Positions 57,284-64,000 of a stretch of 64,000 bases of DNA are shown in pieces; the stretch's first letter is position 1, and every line of letters begins with the position of its first letter. This stretch comes from Myxococcus guangdongensis (GTDB taxonomy: Bacteria; Myxococcota; Myxococcia; Myxococcales; Myxococcaceae), in assembly GCF_024198255.1 (NCBI RefSeq), contig NZ_JAJVKW010000001.1, forward strand, positions 1,054,001-1,118,000, read 5' to 3'. Position numbers and translations under genes: made by a program. The notes under the pieces were generated by a model. That model ran no database searches. It saw only the letters and a list, made by a program, of their open reading frames with translations, and was not told where the DNA came from.

Positions 57284-57763
57284 TCAGCGGATGTTGTTGA
57301 TGGCGGCCTTCGCCGAGTCGTGGCGGACCTTCATGATGTTGGAGACCGCGTTGTGCTCCCGGCTCTCGCGCTGCATCTCGTTCTGCAGGTGGAGATAGGC
57401 CGCGTTGAACTTCTGGCCCTCCTCGCTGAGCGCCTTCTGCGCGTTCAACAGCTCCCACGCGTCCGTGCTCCCCGTCGACGTGCCGCCCGTGCCCATCGAC
57501 GCGCTCGCCGAGGACGTCGACGCCGTGGACGCGAAGTCGGACGTCTTCATGGGCGCCACCTGCGCCACCGCCAGCTTCGTGCTGGAGACCGCCGCGCTCA
57601 GGATGGCGCCGGTCGGAATCATCCCGCCCACCACGCCCGCCCCCTTGTTCACGACGGTGTGCGCCGCGTGCGCCAGCACCGTCCCGAAGTCGTTGCGCGG
57701 CGTCTGCCGGGGAAGGGTGTGGGTGGTGCTCAACAGGTACGGGCTGCGCTGACTCGGTTCCAA
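57284..57763 (-). CDS. Candidate T3SS needle-like protein (SctF), first gene of the operon
   Basis: The 159-aa protein has a 100-residue Ser/Thr/Ala-rich N-terminus and a C-terminal helical hairpin. The end HNAVSNIMKVRHDSAKAAI plus NNIR aligns with the C-terminus of PrgI/MxiH (recalled as RNAQSNTVKVFKDIDAAIIQ plus NFR), with about 11 of 23 identities. Order needle-rod-ring (F-I-J) is kept. Start is TTG at 57763 with GGAGG, and this SD lies in a hairpin. Length is nearly twice that of needles, so an alternative is another helical T3SS substrate. Confidence 0.6.
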   Translation of the reverse strand: MEPSQRSPYLLSTTHTLPRQTPRNDFGTVLAHAAHTVVNKGAGVVGGMIPTGAILSAAVSSTKLAVAQVAPMKTSDFASTASTSSASASMGTGGTSTGSTDAWELLNAQKALSEEGQKFNAAYLHLQNEMQRESREHNAVSNIMKVRHDSAKAAINNIR

Positions 57764-57769
57764 GCAAGA

Positions 57770-57792
57770 CCTCCGGCGATGGGTGCCGGAGG
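57770..57792 (-). promoter_or_regulatory. Hairpin covering the SD of the first T3SS gene
   Basis: On the minus strand CCTCCGGC (57792-57785) pairs perfectly with GCCGGAGG (57777-57770) across a 7-nt loop. The GGAGG SD is in the 3' arm, 6 nt before the TTG. This could hide the ribosome-binding site and control translation. A second small hairpin (CCCTG-AA-CAGGG) lies just upstream at 57794-57805. Confidence 0.6.
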
Positions 57793-57970
57793 CCCCTGTT
57801 CAGGGCCCATGCCAGGAGAAATCCCGAGCAATCCCGCCTGTCTCGGCGCCCACCGGGCTCCATCCACCGGGAAGAGCGTCCAGACGATGAGATGGGCGGA
57901 CGGGACGGAAACTTGCCTCGCACGCCAAGTGCCTCAGAGTTGTCGCACCCTGTCGCACGCGGAGGAGCAG

Positions 57971-58297
57971 ATGCAGACTTCCAATGGTGGCCCCCCTATC
58001 GCCGAGCGCTTCCACCCGCGCGTCGAGGCGGACATCGCCGTGAAGGTGCTCCTGCCGGGACGCGCCGTCATGGTCCGTGCCCGCGACGTGTCCATGGCGG
58101 GCCTGTTCCTGCTCGCCCACCCGGGCGACTCGCAGCGTCAGCTCACGCTGGCCCTGCCGCTGCCGGGGGACCGCGAAATCGTCACCACCTGCACCATCCG
58201 CCGCCGCGAGGCGAACGGCGTGGCGCTGGAGTTCGGCGAGCTGGACTGGGACGACCTCATCGCCCTGGCGCGCTTCCTCCACCCGCGCCTGCCCTGA
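57971..58297 (+). CDS. Single PilZ-domain protein
   Basis: The 108-aa protein is one PilZ domain with the c-di-GMP motifs RFHPR (RxxxR) and DVSMAG (D/NxSxxG). It is divergent from the T3SS operon, with about 207 bp between them, and converges with the response regulator (3-bp gap). It follows GGAGGAG. A c-di-GMP link to the secretion operon is possible but unproven. Confidence 0.88.
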   Translation: MQTSNGGPPIAERFHPRVEADIAVKVLLPGRAVMVRARDVSMAGLFLLAHPGDSQRQLTLALPLPGDREIVTTCTIRRREANGVALEFGELDWDDLIALARFLHPRLP

Positions 58298-58300
58298 AGC

Positions 58301-58708
58301 TCAGGCCGGCTCCGAGCGGGGCGCCGCCGTGCGCAGCCGCTCCACCAGCGCCATCAGTTCCGCGCCTCGGAAGGGCTTGTGGATGTAGCCGTCCGCGCCC
58401 GCCAGCGTGGCGCTCTCCATGTCCGACTTCTTCGCCTTCGCGGTGAGCATGTAGAGCGGCACCGTCGCCGTGACGGGGTCGCTCTTCAGGATGCGACACG
58501 CGGAGATGCCGTCGAGCTGCGGCAGGACGACGTCCATCAGGATGAGGTGGAAGGTGCGGCTGCGCGCCAGCTTCAGCCCCTCCAGCCCGTTGGCCGCGCA
58601 CACCACGTCCACCGTGCCGTCGCTCAACATCGAGCGCACCAGCTCCCGGATGACGGGTTCATCTTCCACGAGCAGGATGTGAAAGGGTGCCTGGGACATG
58701 CCAACCAT
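58301..58708 (-). CDS. CheY-like single-domain response regulator
   Basis: A 135-aa receiver domain: acidic pocket VEDEP, phosphoacceptor Asp in LILMDVVLP, Thr in YMLTAKAKKSD and Lys in YIHKPF. There is no output domain. The ATG at 58708 has GGAG upstream; an alternative ATG lies at 58699. Its histidine kinase is not in the window. Confidence 0.9.
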   Translation of the reverse strand: MVGMSQAPFHILLVEDEPVIRELVRSMLSDGTVDVVCAANGLEGLKLARSRTFHLILMDVVLPQLDGISACRILKSDPVTATVPLYMLTAKAKKSDMESATLAGADGYIHKPFRGAELMALVERLRTAAPRSEPA

Positions 58709-59054
58709 GTTTCTCCGGCGCGATGCTGGACGACTCGAGGGCGATGACTCGCGGGCACGCCACCCCCACTTCCGGTGCCACCTGCCGCGCGCGGTATAGC
58801 CCCGCCGATACCACGCGCACCAGGGTTGCCATTCATTTGTGTGGAGCACCACGCATCCGACATGTCTGCCTCGGATTCACGGGGAAATCCGTACCTCGTG
58901 TCCGAGCCCCGCCCAGCGGACCGCTCCCCGGACCAGCAGGCCCCCTGGGCCACCCGCTCCTCTCGGAATTCCACCCCACCAGGTCACCTCCCCCACGCCC
59001 CTCCCTCCAGGGCTTCGGTTCTCCGTTGTCCCGGAGCGCTATGATGAGCCTGAA
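58709..59054. other. 346-bp intergenic region between divergent genes
   Basis: Between the receiver and the zinc-ribbon/TPR gene. A TATGAT lies at 59040-59045, close to the ATG, but no good -35 was found. No clear small gene. Confidence 0.45.
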
Positions 59055-60782
59055 ATGGCGGCAAAACTAGAATGTCCTGAGTGCCGAGGCACGGTGGGGC
59101 GAGACGACTTCCAGTGTGAGCACTGTGGGTTGCTCCTGGACCCGGAGCAGGCCAGCGGGGAGTACGTCATCACCGAGCCCACCATCGTCCGGGCCATGCT
59201 CTCTCCGCCCCAGCGCACCCGGACCATGGAGCTGCCCCGGCCGCCGCCGCAGAAGCCCGCGGCCCATGACCTGGCCACCGCGCGCTTCACCATCCCCATG
59301 GATGGGCAGACGGTGCCGCGCCTGCGTGCCGGGTTGGATATCGCGCTGCAGCCGCTGCATCCCTTCGAGGCGCATATCGCGTCGTTCGTCGATGGCGTCC
59401 ACGCGGTGCCGCAGCTCGCGCTCGCGGCGCGGCTGCCTGAAATCGAGGTGAAGGTCGTCCTCAAGGCCCTGCTGGAGCGCGGCGTCGTGGAGCTGCGGCG
59501 CGAGCCCACTGCGCCACCGAAGCGCAGCCTCACGGCCGAGATGCCCGTGCTCGACGGCTCCGAGTTCCTGGAGCCCGCGGCGCTCGGCGCGGACGAGGAG
59601 GAAGAGCCGTTCACCCTCCGGGACGAGGAGGTCCCCACCCTCTCGGGTGAGTCCCCCATGATGCTGATGGCCCTGGGTGACGAGGATGGCCTGACGCCCC
59701 TGGCGCTCGGTGACGAGGAGCCCGTCGAGGACCGTCCGACCCGACGCGACAGGCCCCCGAACACGCCCTCGCATGACGAGCCCGCTCAAAGCACGCGTTC
59801 CGGAGCCGCGCCCTCGCCCCGTGGAGCCTCGGGCCCTGCTCTCGGGGAGCGACCTCCGCCCGCGAGCAGGGCGCGACCGCTGGCCTCTCGGCCGGGCGCA
59901 TTCATCGGAACGGCCGTGTCCCCTCCATCGCGGCCAGGAGCCTTCGACGGAGCGGCGCCCGCGCACGCTTCGCGGGCAGAGGTCTTTTCCGAATCGGATG
60001 CCGTGTCAGCGCCACGCTCGGCCGTCGCCGCTGGAGCGCCAGTGGCGGCACCCTCATCATCACGGCCCATGGCTTTCGACGGAGCGGCGCCCGCGCATGC
60101 TCCGCGCCCCGCCGGAATGGTTCCCGCGCCCGCGTCACGGCCAGCAGCCGCTGGGATGGCCCCCCTGCACGCGTCGAGACCCGCCGCTGCCCCACCGAGC
60201 ACTGTCGTCCCCTCGGACGAAGCCCCCACGATGAGGAGCTCACATCCGCAGTTGGGCGGCGCCTCGCGCGTGGTGCATCCGGAACCTCCCGCACAGCCCT
60301 CCCGGGTACCTCCACCGCTCGTCACCGCCAGCGGCGCGACCACCCTGCCCGCCGTGCCGTTCCCCGGGATGGTGGCGCCCGCGCCCGCCGAGCACGCCAC
60401 GCGCTCCCAGCGGCCCTCGATGCCCCTGGACGCGCCGCTCCCCGGCGTGGCCCCTCATTCTCCCGAGGACCTCCTCCAGCGCGCCGTGCGTCTGGAGCGC
60501 GCCGGACACGTGGAGCGCGCCATCGAGGTCCTCACCAAGGCCATCGACCGCGCCCCCGATGCCGCCGCGCTCCACAGCAAGCTGGCCCTCATCCTCGTCC
60601 ATCAGCGCAAGGACTACGCGCAGGCGGCGCGGCTGCTGGAACGCGCCGTGGAGCTGGAGCCGGGCAACACCGTCTTCCAACAGAACCTGCTGAAGGTCGC
60701 GGCGCTCTCCGCGGCCAGCGCCGGCCAGCGCAAGGAGCGCAAGCCCGGTCTCCTCGCCCGACTCACCGGCAGACGCGGCTGA
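59055..60782 (+). CDS. Zinc-ribbon and TPR protein
   Basis: The 575-aa protein has an N-terminal zinc ribbon, CPECRG...CEHCG, at about residues 6-25. A winged-helix-like region (LDIALQPLHPFEAHIASFVD to LLERGVVELRRE, about 90-155) follows. A long Pro/Ala/Ser-rich linker has repeats such as FDGAAPAHA, and the C-terminal TPR-like helices (AVRLERAGHVERAIEVLTKA and DYAQAARLLERAVELEPG) close the chain. It has no membrane segment. A scaffold role is possible; its partners are unknown. Confidence 0.78.
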   Translation: MAAKLECPECRGTVGRDDFQCEHCGLLLDPEQASGEYVITEPTIVRAMLSPPQRTRTMELPRPPPQKPAAHDLATARFTIPMDGQTVPRLRAGLDIALQPLHPFEAHIASFVDGVHAVPQLALAARLPEIEVKVVLKALLERGVVELRREPTAPPKRSLTAEMPVLDGSEFLEPAALGADEEEEPFTLRDEEVPTLSGESPMMLMALGDEDGLTPLALGDEEPVEDRPTRRDRPPNTPSHDEPAQSTRSGAAPSPRGASGPALGERPPPASRARPLASRPGAFIGTAVSPPSRPGAFDGAAPAHASRAEVFSESDAVSAPRSAVAAGAPVAAPSSSRPMAFDGAAPAHAPRPAGMVPAPASRPAAAGMAPLHASRPAAAPPSTVVPSDEAPTMRSSHPQLGGASRVVHPEPPAQPSRVPPPLVTASGATTLPAVPFPGMVAPAPAEHATRSQRPSMPLDAPLPGVAPHSPEDLLQRAVRLERAGHVERAIEVLTKAIDRAPDAAALHSKLALILVHQRKDYAQAARLLERAVELEPGNTVFQQNLLKVAALSAASAGQRKERKPGLLARLTGRRG

Positions 60783-60856
60783 GGTTTGCGCCGCTCAGCA
60801 CCTCGGACCTCCGCTCGGCGCTCGCCTCCAGCAGGCCCTGCCGGGCACCGCGCCAC

Positions 60857-61222
60857 TCAGGGACCGCCGTCCAACAGCCGCTCCGCCTCCTCCAACGAGA
60901 AGGCCAGATAGGCGTCGTAGCCCATCTCGCGGCTGGTCCGTTCGAAGTGCAGCGCCGCCTCCACCGAGCGCCCCACCACCCGCACCACCCGACGGAAACC
61001 TCGCGCCTTCGCGGCCTCCATGATGCGCCGCAGGTGCACCGTGCCCTCGTAGTCCAAGGACGTCACGCCCTTGAGGTCCGACAGCAGGTCGAACCGCGGA
61101 CGCATCCGGTCGATGGCACTCACCGCGGCGTCACCGACGCGCTGGGCCTCTTCCTTGTCGACGTCTCCCCAGATGCGCACCACCAGCCGGTTCTTGCCGA
61201 CCTGGACCTCGACCTCGAACAC
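60857..61222 (-). CDS. STAS-like protein
   Basis: The 121-aa protein resembles the SpoIIAA/STAS fold: FEVEVQVGKNRLVVRIWGDV, DLLSDLKGVTSLDYEGTVHL and RVVRVVGRSVEAALHF. The start GTG at 61222 fits. The usual DxS phosphosite is not clear. It may be a non-phosphorylated regulator. It converges with the zinc-ribbon/TPR gene and lies after the Bat genes. Confidence 0.7.
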   Translation of the reverse strand: MFEVEVQVGKNRLVVRIWGDVDKEEAQRVGDAAVSAIDRMRPRFDLLSDLKGVTSLDYEGTVHLRRIMEAAKARGFRRVVRVVGRSVEAALHFERTSREMGYDAYLAFSLEEAERLLDGGP

Positions 61223-61318
61223 TGGGCACCGACCTCCAAGGAAAACCTGACTTCCCTTGGGGCAGTCTACTCCCGGTGGAGCACCGGCATCCAGGCTCCT
61301 TCCAGGAAGCCGCGTCGT

Positions 61319-62029
61319 TCAGATTTCCGCGACGCCCTCGCGCTCGGCCCAGCCCTCCAGGCCGTTGGGCAACCGGATGCGCACGAAGCGCCCCGTCTCC
61401 TCCAGCAGGCGCACCTTCAGGCCCGCATGCACCTCGAAGATGGAGCGCGCGCCGGGCTGCGGCAGCTCCCGCGCCACCAGGGTGGGCGACAGCACCACCG
61501 CTTCATGCACCGTGTCATCCACGTACGCGTGCGCGGCCAGCAGGACGCCCGAGGGGAGGGCCACCGCGAACAGCAGCGCGGCCAGGATGCCCACCACCGC
61601 GCGACGTCCTGGCGCGAGCCACCGCCACACCAACACGAGCAACAGCGCGCCCACCCACGTGCCCAGGAAGGTCCACGCCACCATGTTGCCATCCGTGGCC
61701 GCCGTCACGCGCGGCAGGAACTCCTCCTCCGCCGTGGCACCCACCACCTTGTCCACCTGCCGGGCGCGGGCCACGGCCAGGTTGGCCTCCAGGTCCGGCG
61801 CGCGGCCCCCCTGCTTGCGAGCCTGCTCCAGCGAGAGCACCGCCCGGCCCAGGTCGCCACGCGCCAGGTGCGTGGTGCCCAGGTTGTAAAGGACGTCCGC
61901 CCCACCGTGGCCTCGGGACAGGAGCTTCTCGTAGCCCTCCTGCGCGGCGGCGTAGTCCTCGCGCGCGTAGGCCTCGTTGGCCTTGAGGAAGACGTCCTGC
62001 GCCTCTTCCGGCGAGTAGTAGCCGCTCAC
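61319..62029 (-). CDS. batE: BatE-like protein
   Basis: The 236-aa protein has TPR-like repeats (AYAREDYAAAQEGYEKLL, ADVLYNLGTTHLARGDLG), two membrane helices (TFLGTWVGALLLVLVW and VVGILAALLFAVALPSG) and a C-terminal SH3-like domain (KVRLLEETGRFVRIRLP). This is the BatE pattern from the aerotolerance operon. It overlaps batD by ATGA. Confidence 0.8.
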   Translation of the reverse strand: MSGYYSPEEAQDVFLKANEAYAREDYAAAQEGYEKLLSRGHGGADVLYNLGTTHLARGDLGRAVLSLEQARKQGGRAPDLEANLAVARARQVDKVVGATAEEEFLPRVTAATDGNMVAWTFLGTWVGALLLVLVWRWLAPGRRAVVGILAALLFAVALPSGVLLAAHAYVDDTVHEAVVLSPTLVARELPQPGARSIFEVHAGLKVRLLEETGRFVRIRLPNGLEGWAEREGVAEI

Positions 62030-63894
62030 GCCCAGCCCTCCATGGCCGCGACCGCCGCGTCCATCACCTTCTGCCGCGCCGCCGCGTCACCACCGCCGCC
62101 GTAGCGGCCCAAATCACACGCCTCCAGCACGTACAGCACCTGAGCGCGGCGCTCGTCCGCCACGCCCGCCGCCTTCATGCGCTCGCCGATGACCTCCCGG
62201 GTGAGGCCGATGACGGGCCCGCCCAGCCGCGCGCCCAGGAAGCCCTGCAGCGCCTTCTCCACCTCGGCGTAGAAGGCCCCCGCGTCCGCGCCCGCCTGGA
62301 GCTTCTCCGCCTCCACCAGTCGCTTGCGCGCGGCCTTCGCCTGCTGACGGCTCTTGTCCGACTCGGTGCGCGTCGCCAGCCGGCCACGCAGCCCGCCGAT
62401 GAGCGCCACGCCCGCGAGCAACCCCAGCGGCGCGAGCACCACCGGGACGAAGAAGCCACGCTTCCACGGCGGCTCGGACGGCGCCACGAAGCGCGCCTGG
62501 TAGCGCACCGGCCTGAGGCCTCCCGCCGTCAGCACGTTCTTCTGCTCGTTGGCGGCGTCCGCCACCTGCCCGGAGGTCGTGGGCAGCGACGTGGGGCTGC
62601 CCGCCGCGGACTCCACCGTGAGGGTGATGGGTTCGGTGCGCGCCACCTCGTAGGAGCGGGCGCGCGCGTCGAAGAAGGGGAACTCCAACGCGGGCAGCGT
62701 GAAGGTGCCCGTGCGCTGCGGCATCACCAGGTACTCCACCACGCGGCGGCCCTGCACCTTGTTGCGCTGCGGCGCCACCTTGTCCGTCGTCGTGGGGTCA
62801 TAGATTTTCAGCGCGGAGGGGCCCGTGAGCTTCGGCGGGGTGACGTTCTTCACGTTGCCCGTGCCCTCCAGGATGACCTTCACCGTGACGGGCTGGCCCA
62901 GCTCCACGCGCGTCGTCGACACGTCCGTGGACAGCCGCCACGCGCCCACGTTCGCATTGGACATCCCCGGCGGCGCACCGGGCGGCAACGGCGACACCTT
63001 CACCTTGAGCCCGTTGGACACGCGGTGCACGCGGTGGCCCGCGAAGAGGAAGCCCGTGGTGATGTCCGCCTCCGCCGGGGAGATGGCCAGCGAGCCGGCC
63101 TTCACCGGGAAGAGCGCGCGGCGGCGCAGGAGATAGGCGCGGTACGGCACGCCATCGACCACCTTCTGCTCACCCGACAGCTGCGTGGGGCTCTCCACCT
63201 CCTCCGTCCAGAAGCCCTCCAGCTTGGGCATCGTGACGGCGTCCACGCTGGTCAGGTCCACGCGCGAGTAGATGTAGAGCGACAGCGTCACCTGCTCGCC
63301 CACGTAGACCTGGTCCCGGTCCAGGCTCGCGCGCAGGAACAGGTCCGAGTCGCCGCGCGGGATGCTCGGCGTGTCCTCATCCTCGTCGTTGGCGAACGGG
63401 TCCGGCAGGCGCGAGGGGAAGTTGGCGAACGGGTCCGGCAGCCGCTGCGGATTGCGTCCCGACTGCGCGGGCGCGGACCCCAGCTTCCCCGGCATCACCA
63501 CCAGCTGCACCGAGTCCGTGCGGTGCGTCTTGCCTCCCGCCGTCATCTCCGCGGGCGGAATCGTCAGCTTCCCCGTCCGGTTCGCCCGGAGCGTCATCAC
63601 GTACTTGGTGACCTCCTGGATGTTGGCGGGACCACCGCCGGACCACGACACCGAGCGCTGGGTGCTGCGCGAGCTGTTGAGCACCTCGAAGTCGTCCGAC
63701 TGCGGCAGCCGGACCTTGGCGTCCGGGGGCGCGTCCGCCGTCACCACCGTGAGGCGGAAGGTGTCCTCGCTGCCGACCTCGGTCCGGTCCACCGTCTGGT
63801 AGAACTCGAGGCCCGCCGCCCACGCCGGCCCCGAGACCAGCAGGGCCAGCACGGCCAACACCACCCCGGCGCCGAAGCTACCAGTCCTTCTCAT
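62026..63894 (-). CDS. batD: BatD-like protein
   Basis: The 622-aa protein has a signal peptide (VLAVLALLVSGPAWA), beta-sandwich repeats starting LEFYQTVDRTEVGSEDTFRL, a membrane helix near residue 475 (VPVVLAPLGLLAGVALIGG) and a cytoplasmic helical tail. This is the BatD (oxygen tolerance) pattern, part of the von Willebrand factor-type operons with MoxR. It overlaps batC at its start by 17 bp and batE by ATGA at its end. Confidence 0.85.
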   Translation of the reverse strand: MRRTGSFGAGVVLAVLALLVSGPAWAAGLEFYQTVDRTEVGSEDTFRLTVVTADAPPDAKVRLPQSDDFEVLNSSRSTQRSVSWSGGGPANIQEVTKYVMTLRANRTGKLTIPPAEMTAGGKTHRTDSVQLVVMPGKLGSAPAQSGRNPQRLPDPFANFPSRLPDPFANDEDEDTPSIPRGDSDLFLRASLDRDQVYVGEQVTLSLYIYSRVDLTSVDAVTMPKLEGFWTEEVESPTQLSGEQKVVDGVPYRAYLLRRRALFPVKAGSLAISPAEADITTGFLFAGHRVHRVSNGLKVKVSPLPPGAPPGMSNANVGAWRLSTDVSTTRVELGQPVTVKVILEGTGNVKNVTPPKLTGPSALKIYDPTTTDKVAPQRNKVQGRRVVEYLVMPQRTGTFTLPALEFPFFDARARSYEVARTEPITLTVESAAGSPTSLPTTSGQVADAANEQKNVLTAGGLRPVRYQARFVAPSEPPWKRGFFVPVVLAPLGLLAGVALIGGLRGRLATRTESDKSRQQAKAARKRLVEAEKLQAGADAGAFYAEVEKALQGFLGARLGGPVIGLTREVIGERMKAAGVADERRAQVLYVLEACDLGRYGGGGDAAARQKVMDAAVAAMEGWA

Positions 63895-64000
63895 TGGGCT
63901 TCCTCTGCTTCTTCTTCTGCTGGAAACGCCAGAGCTGGAGATTCTTCTCGTTCTGCTTCATCGCATCCAACAGGCGCTCCGCCTCCTGCTGGTCCAGGTC
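63878..64000 (-). CDS. batC: BatC-like protein, C-terminal end
   Basis: Only the last 40 residues lie in the window: DLDQQEAERLLDAMKQNEKN, then LQLWRFQQKKKQ and a basic tail to a TAG at 63880-63878. Such an end fits BatC/BatB-type TPR proteins that precede batD. The gene continues to the right, outside the window. The 3' end overlaps the batD start. Confidence 0.65.
   Translation of the reverse strand, partial: DLDQQEAERLLDAMKQNEKNLQLWRFQQKKKQRKPNEKDW

Overview
The window is high-GC DNA from a myxobacterium, most likely of the Myxococcus/Corallococcus group. The indicators are a CarD protein with an HMGA-like AT-hook tail next to CarG, a Hanks-type kinase with a periplasmic sensor, PilZ-domain proteins, many lipoproteins, TPR/Bat proteins, and a non-flagellar type III secretion operon typical of Myxococcales. 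All assignments come from reading the sequence; no database search was run.

Region 1 (1-8.6 kb, minus strand) is the front of the dcw cell-wall/division cluster: mraZ, a STAS-domain gene, rsmH, ftsL, ftsI (with a PASTA domain), murE, murF, mraY and the first codons of murD. A promoter and three GTGGN boxes at 10-bp spacing lie upstream of mraZ. Region 2 (8.7-15 kb) holds a double PilZ protein, an acyl-CoA dehydrogenase, a secreted repeat protein, a lipoprotein and an App1-like phosphatase. Region 3 (15-22 kb) has the Ser/Thr kinase, carD, carG, and a membrane-anchored protein plus GT39 glycosyltransferase coupled to carG. Region 4 (22-29 kb) is accessory: a duplicated Cys-rich lipoprotein, a HAD protein lacking its nucleophile, a His-rich lipoprotein, a TetR repressor divergent from an OleD-like macrolide glycosyltransferase, and an Nramp-like transporter. 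Region 5 (29-34.3 kb) is an amine gamma-glutamylation locus: Fe-alcohol dehydrogenase, glutamine synthetase homologue and aldehyde dehydrogenase, divergent from a class I glutamine amidotransferase. Region 6 (34.3-48.8 kb) contains a lipase-like hydrolase, an AI-2E family transporter, rho, ligA, acylphosphatase, a DUF3052 gene, RNase E/G with unusual insertions, a YihY protein and an IHF/HU gene.

Region 7 (48.8-57.8 kb, minus strand) is a tightly coupled T3SS operon: a needle-like protein, SctI, SctJ, a FliG-N/SctK-like protein, SctQ, a FliO-like protein, SctR, SctS, SctT, SctU and SctV. Its second half keeps the flagellar order N-O-P-Q-R-B-A, and its first half keeps the injectisome order F-I-J. 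No ATPase, stator, SctD or secretin gene is in the window. The first gene's Shine-Dalgarno sequence lies inside a perfect hairpin. This operon is the most interesting system in the window.

Region 8 (58-64 kb) holds a PilZ protein, a CheY-like receiver, a zinc-ribbon/TPR protein, a STAS-like protein and the end of a batCDE operon that runs off the window.
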